Shown piece after piece: positions 59,068 to 64,000 of a DNA stretch of 64,000 bases. Origin of the DNA: Pseudobutyrivibrio sp. MD2005 (GTDB lineage: Bacteria; Bacillota; Clostridia; Lachnospirales; Lachnospiraceae); assembly GCF_000621865.1 (NCBI RefSeq), contig NZ_KK211360.1:18890-82889 (forward strand), given 5' to 3'. The position numbers were made by a program, and so were the translations under genes. Position 1 is the first letter of the stretch, and each line of letters starts with the position of its first letter. The notes under the pieces were generated by a model that saw only the letters and a list, made by a program, of their open reading frames with translations, did no database searches and was not told the DNA's origin.

Positions 59068-60216
59068 ATGGCACAGAGATTATCTATTCTTGGTTCCACA
59101 GGTTCAATCGGAACACAGACACTTGATATTGTTTCTCAGAATCCTGATGATTTACAGGTTGTTGCAATGTCATGTGGTAGAAATATAGATTTATTTGAAA
59201 AGCAGGTAAGAAAATATAAGCCTAGTCTTGTTTCGGTAGGTACTGCTGAGTTAGCTTCAGATTTAAGGACTAGACTTGGTGACATGGATATTACTATTAG
59301 CTATGGTATGGAAGGTCTTATTGCTGTAGCTACATACGATAAGGCAGATACAGTTGTTACTGCTGTAGTTGGAATGATTGGTGTTCAGCCTACAATCGCT
59401 GCAATCAATGCTGGTAAGACAATTGCCCTAGCAAATAAGGAGACACTTGTTACTGCTGGGCACATCATTATGCCTTTAGCTAAAGAAAAGGGTGTATCTA
59501 TTCTTCCAGTAGATAGCGAGCATAGTGCGATTTTTCAGTCACTTAATGGAGAACGTCACAACAAGATTTCCAAGATTCTTCTTACAGCTTCTGGTGGTCC
59601 ATTTAGAGGCAAAACTCTTGAGGACCTTGAAAATGTTAAGCTTGAAGATGCCCTCAAGCATCCTAACTGGTCTATGGGAGCTAAAATTACAATCGATTCA
59701 GCTACAATGATAAATAAAGGCCTTGAGGTTATGGAGGCTAAGTGGTTATTTGATGTAAATCTTAACCAGGTTGAGGTTGTTGTGCATCCACAGAGCATCT
59801 TGCATTCAGCTGTTGAATTTATGGATGGAGCAGTTATAGGTCAAATGGGAACACCAGATATGCGTCTTCCAATTCTTTACGCTTTATTCTATCCAAATCG
59901 TAAGACTCTTTATGCAGAGCCTCTTGATTTATTTAAGGTTGGTACACTCACATTTGAGAAGCCTGATTTAGAGACATTCTATGGTCTTTCACTTGCTTAT
60001 GATGCAATGGATGCAGGCGGAAATGTGCCTACAGTATTTAATGCTGCAAATGAACGAGCAGTTGCTAAGTTCTTAAAGAATAAGATTAAATTCATAGAGA
60101 TTCCAGAAATTGTATCAGAGGCTATGATTAATGTAGACTTCATTGAAAATCCTACAATAGATCAGGTTCTTGAGACAGAAAAGCTTACCTATGAGTTTAT
60201 CGAGAGCAGGTGGTAG
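59068..60216 (+). CDS. dxr: 1-deoxy-D-xylulose 5-phosphate reductoisomerase
   Basis: Dxr catalyses the first committed step of the MEP isoprenoid pathway, making MEP with NADPH. The 382-residue protein has the NADPH motif ILGSTGSIGTQTLD (about 6-19), ALANKETLVTAG, the metal-binding VDSEHSAIFQ and the substrate loop HPNWSMGAKITIDSATMINKGLEVMEAKWLF in outline. I chose the ATG at 59068 (MAQRLSILG), with TTGAGG upstream; an in-frame start four codons earlier overlaps that site. Confidence 0.97.
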   Translation: MAQRLSILGSTGSIGTQTLDIVSQNPDDLQVVAMSCGRNIDLFEKQVRKYKPSLVSVGTAELASDLRTRLGDMDITISYGMEGLIAVATYDKADTVVTAVVGMIGVQPTIAAINAGKTIALANKETLVTAGHIIMPLAKEKGVSILPVDSEHSAIFQSLNGERHNKISKILLTASGGPFRGKTLEDLENVKLEDALKHPNWSMGAKITIDSATMINKGLEVMEAKWLFDVNLNQVEVVVHPQSILHSAVEFMDGAVIGQMGTPDMRLPILYALFYPNRKTLYAEPLDLFKVGTLTFEKPDLETFYGLSLAYDAMDAGGNVPTVFNAANERAVAKFLKNKIKFIEIPEIVSEAMINVDFIENPTIDQVLETEKLTYEFIESRW

Positions 60217-60218
60217 AT

Positions 60219-61253
60219 TTGAAGATTATTCTTGCTATTTTAATATTCAGCTTTATAATCATTTTTCATGAGCTTGGGCACTTTCTATTTGCAAAAAAAT
60301 GTGATGTTAAGGTTAATGAATTTACTCTAGGTCTTGGCCCTACAGTATTGTCTTGGGGAAAAGGCGAAACAAAATATTGTTTGAAGCTTCTTCCTTTTGG
60401 CGGTTCATGTGTTATGGAAGGTGAAGACGAGGATAGTGATAGCGATAGAGCCTTCAACAAAAAGTCTAAGTGGGAGAGATTCCAAATAGTTTTTGGCGGG
60501 CCATTATTCAATTTTATTCTAGCCTTTTTGATGTCTATTGTTTATATCGCATCGGTTGGTGTTAATGACACCACGATCACAGATGTAACAGAGGGTTACG
60601 GAGCAGAAGCGGCTGGCCTACAGGCTGGTGATGAAATCATTAGTATCAACGGTTATCGTGTACATTTTTACAACGAAATAAGCATTTATACATTCCTTCA
60701 TTCTAAGGAAGATAGTTATGATATTGTTTATAAGCGTGATGGCGAAAAGCATAAAACTACCGTAGAGCTTACATACTCAGAAGATAGTGGTAGAAAAATG
60801 CTTGGTATATTAAAAACACCTGAGTATAAAAAGCTTTCACCATTTGGCGTTTTAGAATACTCTGGCTACGAAATTAAATACCAGATTTATTCTACTTTAA
60901 GCAGTATTAGATTGCTATTTACTAGAGAGATATCTGTTAACGAAATGTCTGGCCCGGTTGGCGTTGTAAATGTTATTTCAGATGTTTATGATCAGGCAGC
61001 ACCTAGCGGTGTGTTCTATATTTTTGTAAACCTTCTAAATATAGCGATACTATTATCAGCAAACCTTGGTGTGATGAATCTGCTTCCGTTTCCAGCCCTT
61101 GATGGCGGACGAATTGTGCTCATTATTTTTGAGGCAATCAGAGGAAAGAAGATGAAGCCAGAGATTGAAAATGGAATCAATCTAGTTGGATTTGGATTGC
61201 TTATGCTCTTAATGGTTGTTGTTATGTACAATGATATTGTTAAGTTATTCTAG
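60219..61253 (+). CDS. rseP: Site-2 protease RseP/RasP
   Basis: This intramembrane zinc metalloprotease cleaves anti-sigma factors and signal peptide remnants. The protein of about 344 residues has HELGH at residues 17-21 within the first transmembrane helix, a PDZ domain (about 110-190, AEAAGLQAGDEIISINGYRV in outline) and the second metal motif NLLPFPALDGGR near 285-296. The start is a TTG at 60219 with AGGTGG upstream; a GTG at 60210 is possible and would overlap dxr. ispG follows after ten bases. Confidence 0.95.
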   Translation: MKIILAILIFSFIIIFHELGHFLFAKKCDVKVNEFTLGLGPTVLSWGKGETKYCLKLLPFGGSCVMEGEDEDSDSDRAFNKKSKWERFQIVFGGPLFNFILAFLMSIVYIASVGVNDTTITDVTEGYGAEAAGLQAGDEIISINGYRVHFYNEISIYTFLHSKEDSYDIVYKRDGEKHKTTVELTYSEDSGRKMLGILKTPEYKKLSPFGVLEYSGYEIKYQIYSTLSSIRLLFTREISVNEMSGPVGVVNVISDVYDQAAPSGVFYIFVNLLNIAILLSANLGVMNLLPFPALDGGRIVLIIFEAIRGKKMKPEIENGINLVGFGLLMLLMVVVMYNDIVKLF

Positions 61254-61263
61254 AGGAGTATAT

Positions 61264-62316
61264 ATGAAAACTACAGAAGTTAAAATAGGAAATAGAGTAA
61301 TCGGTGGAGATAATCCTATTCTTATCCAATCTATGACAAATACAAAGACTCAGGATGTTGCGGCTACAGTGGCACAGATTAAGGCACTTGAAGCAGCTGG
61401 CTGCGATATCATCAGATGTGCAGTTCCTGATATGGATGCAGCTAAGGCTTTATCAAAGATTAAAGAACAGATTAACATCCCGCTTGTTGCAGATATACAT
61501 TTTGATTATAGATTAGCTATCGCAGCTATCGAAAATGGCGCAGATAAGATTCGTATCAACCCTGGTAATATCGGCAGTGAAGATAGAATCAAGGCTGTTG
61601 TTGACGCTGCTAAGGCAAAAAATATTCCAATTCGTGTTGGAGTTAACTCAGGTTCATTAGAGAAGAACCTTGTAGAAAAATATGGTGGAGTTACAGCTGA
61701 GGGATTGGTTGAATCTGCCCTTGATAAAGTAGCCATTATTGAGCGTCTAGGCTACGATAATCTTGTTATTAGCATTAAGTCATCAGATGTTATGATGTGT
61801 GTTAAGGCACACGAGATTATTGCTGACAAGACAACACATCCACTTCATGTTGGTATCACTGAAGCTGGAACAGTAAAGGCTGGTAATATTAAGAGTGCAT
61901 GTGGTCTTTCTTTGATTTTATCTCAAGGTATTGGTGATACAATTCGTGTTTCTCTTACAGGTGACCCTATTGAGGAAATCAAGACAGCTAAGCTTATTCT
62001 TAGAACACTTGGACTTAGAAAGGGCGGAATAGAAGTTGTATCTTGCCCTACTTGTGGTAGAACACAAATCGATTTGATTGGCCTTGCTAATAAGGTTGAG
62101 AATCTTGTTGAAGAATTCTCAGATTTAAATATTAAAGTAGCCGTTATGGGCTGCGTAGTTAATGGACCAGGAGAGGCAAAAGAAGCCGATCTTGGTGTGG
62201 CTGGCGGAATAGGCGAAGGTCTTCTCATTAAGCATGGCGAAGTTGTTCGTAAAATGCCTGAAGGGGAGTTGTTAGACGCCTTGAGACAGGAACTCATTTC
62301 GTGGCCGCGAGGTTAA
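61264..62316 (+). CDS. ispG: 4-hydroxy-3-methylbut-2-enyl diphosphate synthase
   Basis: IspG (GcpE) is the [4Fe-4S] enzyme of the penultimate MEP pathway step. The 350-residue protein has NPILIQSMTNTKTQD, PLVADIHFDYRLA, RINPGNIG and the iron-sulfur cysteines in SCPTCGR and GCVVNGPGE. The ATG at 61264 follows GAGGAG; earlier in-frame starts lie inside rseP. In Bacillus subtilis the slot between rasP and polC holds proS instead. Confidence 0.97.
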   Translation: MKTTEVKIGNRVIGGDNPILIQSMTNTKTQDVAATVAQIKALEAAGCDIIRCAVPDMDAAKALSKIKEQINIPLVADIHFDYRLAIAAIENGADKIRINPGNIGSEDRIKAVVDAAKAKNIPIRVGVNSGSLEKNLVEKYGGVTAEGLVESALDKVAIIERLGYDNLVISIKSSDVMMCVKAHEIIADKTTHPLHVGITEAGTVKAGNIKSACGLSLILSQGIGDTIRVSLTGDPIEEIKTAKLILRTLGLRKGGIEVVSCPTCGRTQIDLIGLANKVENLVEEFSDLNIKVAVMGCVVNGPGEAKEADLGVAGGIGEGLLIKHGEVVRKMPEGELLDALRQELISWPRG

Positions 62317-62352
62317 TAACATAGTAGGAAATGTTATTTGATAATTTAGTGA

Positions 62353-62435
62353 GCTAGTAGTAAACAAGCTCTTTGTGTTCTAAAGCGAATCGTGTTGATG
62401 AGCGTAGAACATTAAGGCTTGTTTACGTAACTAGC
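62353..62435 (+). promoter_or_regulatory. Three-tier hairpin in the ispG-polC gap
   Basis: Three nested perfect stems are stacked: GCTAGT (62353-62358) with ACTAGC (62430-62435), GTAAACAAGC (62360-62369) with GCTTGTTTAC (62417-62426), and TGTTCTA (62376-62382) with TAGAACA (62405-62411), 23 pairs in total, closing a 22-base loop (62383-62404). No T tract follows. It ends 26 bases before the polC ATG, so it is probably a leader RNA or protein-binding palindrome rather than a terminator. Confidence 0.8.
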
Positions 62436-62461
62436 GGACTTAGGTTCGGAGATAGTGTTTT

Positions 62462-64000
62462 ATGGATCAGATGAGCTTTTATGATGTGTTTCCGAATATG
62501 CAGGCTGGCAACGACCTAGAAACAGCACTTAGTGACGCCACAGTAACTAAGGTTAGTACAGGCCGTAGCAAAGATGATATTCGTATATACGTTACTTTTA
62601 ATACATTGATTCCTAAGCGCCGAATTTGGCACTTGGAAAAATCAATTAAAAGTCAATTTTTTCCAAATAATGGAGTAACTATTCGTATTTTGGAAGACTT
62701 TGATTTATCTAGTCAATATACCCCATCAAATTTGTTGCAATCATATAATGATAGTATTTTAGAGGAGCTGGAAAATATTAGTGCTCTTCTTTTTAACATA
62801 TATAAAAAAGCAGATGTTGATGTTACAGAGGATGGCCATATTAGAATCACTTTGGAGGATACCATTATCGGCCATGAATCTGAGCATGAGCTTGTAGATA
62901 TTTTGCATTCCATTCTTTGTACAAGATGTCATCAGAATCTCAAGATAGATGTTGAGTATAAAGAGCCTGTAAAAAGTAAATATCTTGCTAACGCAGAGCG
63001 CGAAATCGAAGAACGAATCAAATCTATTAATATGCGTACAGCTGCAGCTGAAGAAAAGGCTGAAGAAAAATCTGATGATAAGGAACAGGCGGAGGAAGAG
63101 CCAGAGAAGAAGGTTATTAAGCCTCTTACTAAATCAGAAGACCCTGATGTTATCATGGGTAATGAAATCCTTGAAAATGCTCTTCCTATGGAGGATATCA
63201 ATGGTGAGCAGCTTGGACCAATCATTATACGTGGCCAGATTGTTGCCCTTGAGTTTAGAGAGACAAAGAAGGGTGGCTATTTCGGTACAGGTTCCATGAC
63301 CGATTTCACAGATTCTATCAATATTAAGTTCTTCTTTAGTGATGCAGACCAGGGACGAGAGCTTGAAAAGGCTCTTAAGGTAGGGGAGTTCTATAAGATT
63401 TCAGGTAAGCTAGATGAGGATATGTATTCTAAAGAGCTTACTGTAGGTCGTATCAATTCGATTATGAAGATACGTGACTTCAGAGTAACCAGACAGGATA
63501 CTGCAGTTGAGAAGCGTGTTGAATTGCACTGTCATACAAAGATGTCGGATTTCGATGGTGTGTCAGATATTACATCTATCATCAGCCGTGCCAAGGCCTG
63601 GGGTCATAAGGCTCTTGCTATTACAGACCATGGTGTTGTTCAGGCGTTCTGTGATGCGGATCATATGAAGGGCTTAGGCGACTTTAAGGTTATCTATGGT
63701 TGTGAGATTTATCTTGTTGACGATACAAAAGAAATTGTTACAAACGATAGAGGACAATCATTGCGTAGCGAGTTCGTAGTATTTGATATAGAGACTACAG
63801 GCTTCAATCCTCGTACCTGCAAAATTATCGAAATTGGTGCCGTTAAGATTGTAAATGGAGAAGTGGTTGATAGATTTTCTGAGTTTGTTAACCCAGAGGT
63901 TCCAATTCCATATCGTATAACCGAATTGACTTCTATCAAGGATGAGATGGTAGAAAGCGCGCCAACAATCGATGTTATTCTTCCTAAGTTCATGGAGTTT
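62462..64000 (+). CDS. polC: DNA polymerase III PolC-type alpha subunit (5' part)
   Basis: PolC is the replicative polymerase of low-GC Firmicutes with built-in proofreading. The frame is open from the ATG at 62462 to the window edge (513 codons of roughly 1400). Visible parts are the N-terminal domain (1-210), a Lys/Glu-rich linker (about 196-225), the OB domain (about 235-340), the start of PHP with ELHCHTKMS at 354-362 and ITDHG, and the DnaQ-type exonuclease inserted in PHP beginning VFDIETTGF with Asp442 and Glu444. Polymerase parts lie outside. Confidence 0.95.
   Translation, partial: MDQMSFYDVFPNMQAGNDLETALSDATVTKVSTGRSKDDIRIYVTFNTLIPKRRIWHLEKSIKSQFFPNNGVTIRILEDFDLSSQYTPSNLLQSYNDSILEELENISALLFNIYKKADVDVTEDGHIRITLEDTIIGHESEHELVDILHSILCTRCHQNLKIDVEYKEPVKSKYLANAEREIEERIKSINMRTAAAEEKAEEKSDDKEQAEEEPEKKVIKPLTKSEDPDVIMGNEILENALPMEDINGEQLGPIIIRGQIVALEFRETKKGGYFGTGSMTDFTDSINIKFFFSDADQGRELEKALKVGEFYKISGKLDEDMYSKELTVGRINSIMKIRDFRVTRQDTAVEKRVELHCHTKMSDFDGVSDITSIISRAKAWGHKALAITDHGVVQAFCDADHMKGLGDFKVIYGCEIYLVDDTKEIVTNDRGQSLRSEFVVFDIETTGFNPRTCKIIEIGAVKIVNGEVVDRFSEFVNPEVPIPYRITELTSIKDEMVESAPTIDVILPKFMEF

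Overview
The window is a piece of a low-GC Firmicutes chromosome, most likely a motile member of the Lachnospiraceae close to Butyrivibrio or Pseudobutyrivibrio. The grounds are protein-level family recognition, strong AGGAGG ribosome binding sites, many TTG/GTG starts, the CheC/CheD/FliY chemotaxis set, FliY with both CheC-like and SpoA parts, CodY and PolC. The genus is inference. No rRNA, tRNA, CRISPR array, transposase or prophage gene was recognised.

Layout. Bases 1-387 hold one copy of a long non-coding repeat and the gltX promoter. From 388 to 13450 is a housekeeping block: gltX, a short UvrD-type helicase, a convergent DUF1292 gene, a GH13-like protein that has lost two catalytic Asp residues, a DUF5662 gene, trpS, comM/yifB, dprA, topA and codY. 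From 13703 to 25667 runs the first part of a large flagellar operon (flgB, flgC, fliE to fliJ, a MotE/YlxF-like gene, fliK, flgD, a small flagellar operon protein, flgE). Between 25727 and 30296 a self-contained sucrose module sits inside the flagellar cluster: a LacI-type repressor on the minus strand, a sucrose-type PTS permease and a GH32 sucrose-6-phosphate hydrolase, with palindromic operators and a terminator on either side. The flagellar/chemotaxis cluster resumes from 30521 to about 51197 (motA, motB, fliL, fliM, fliY, cheY, fliO-fliR, flhB, flhA, flhF, flhG, a PilZ gene, cheB, cheA, cheW, cheC, cheD, the motility sigma factor and a SwrB-like membrane protein), followed by a short MltG-like gene.

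Bases 51783-52594 carry no gene. They contain a 663-bp imperfect palindrome (51781-52443) with a perfect 46-bp outer block and a central 10-bp hairpin. Each arm is homologous to the repeat at the left window edge. This three-copy non-coding element is the most unusual thing in the window and matches nothing I recognise.

From 52595 to the right edge comes a translation and envelope block: rpsB, tsf, a membrane-anchored polysaccharide deacetylase, a bactofilin, pyrH, frr, uppS, cdsA, dxr, rseP, ispG and the first 513 codons of polC. The order topA...codY - flagellar/chemotaxis operon - sigma factor - swrB-like - rpsB-tsf-pyrH-frr-uppS-cdsA-dxr-rseP...polC follows the classic Bacillus subtilis order, so the sucrose module, the deacetylase/bactofilin pair, ispG and the palindrome stand out as local departures from an old backbone.
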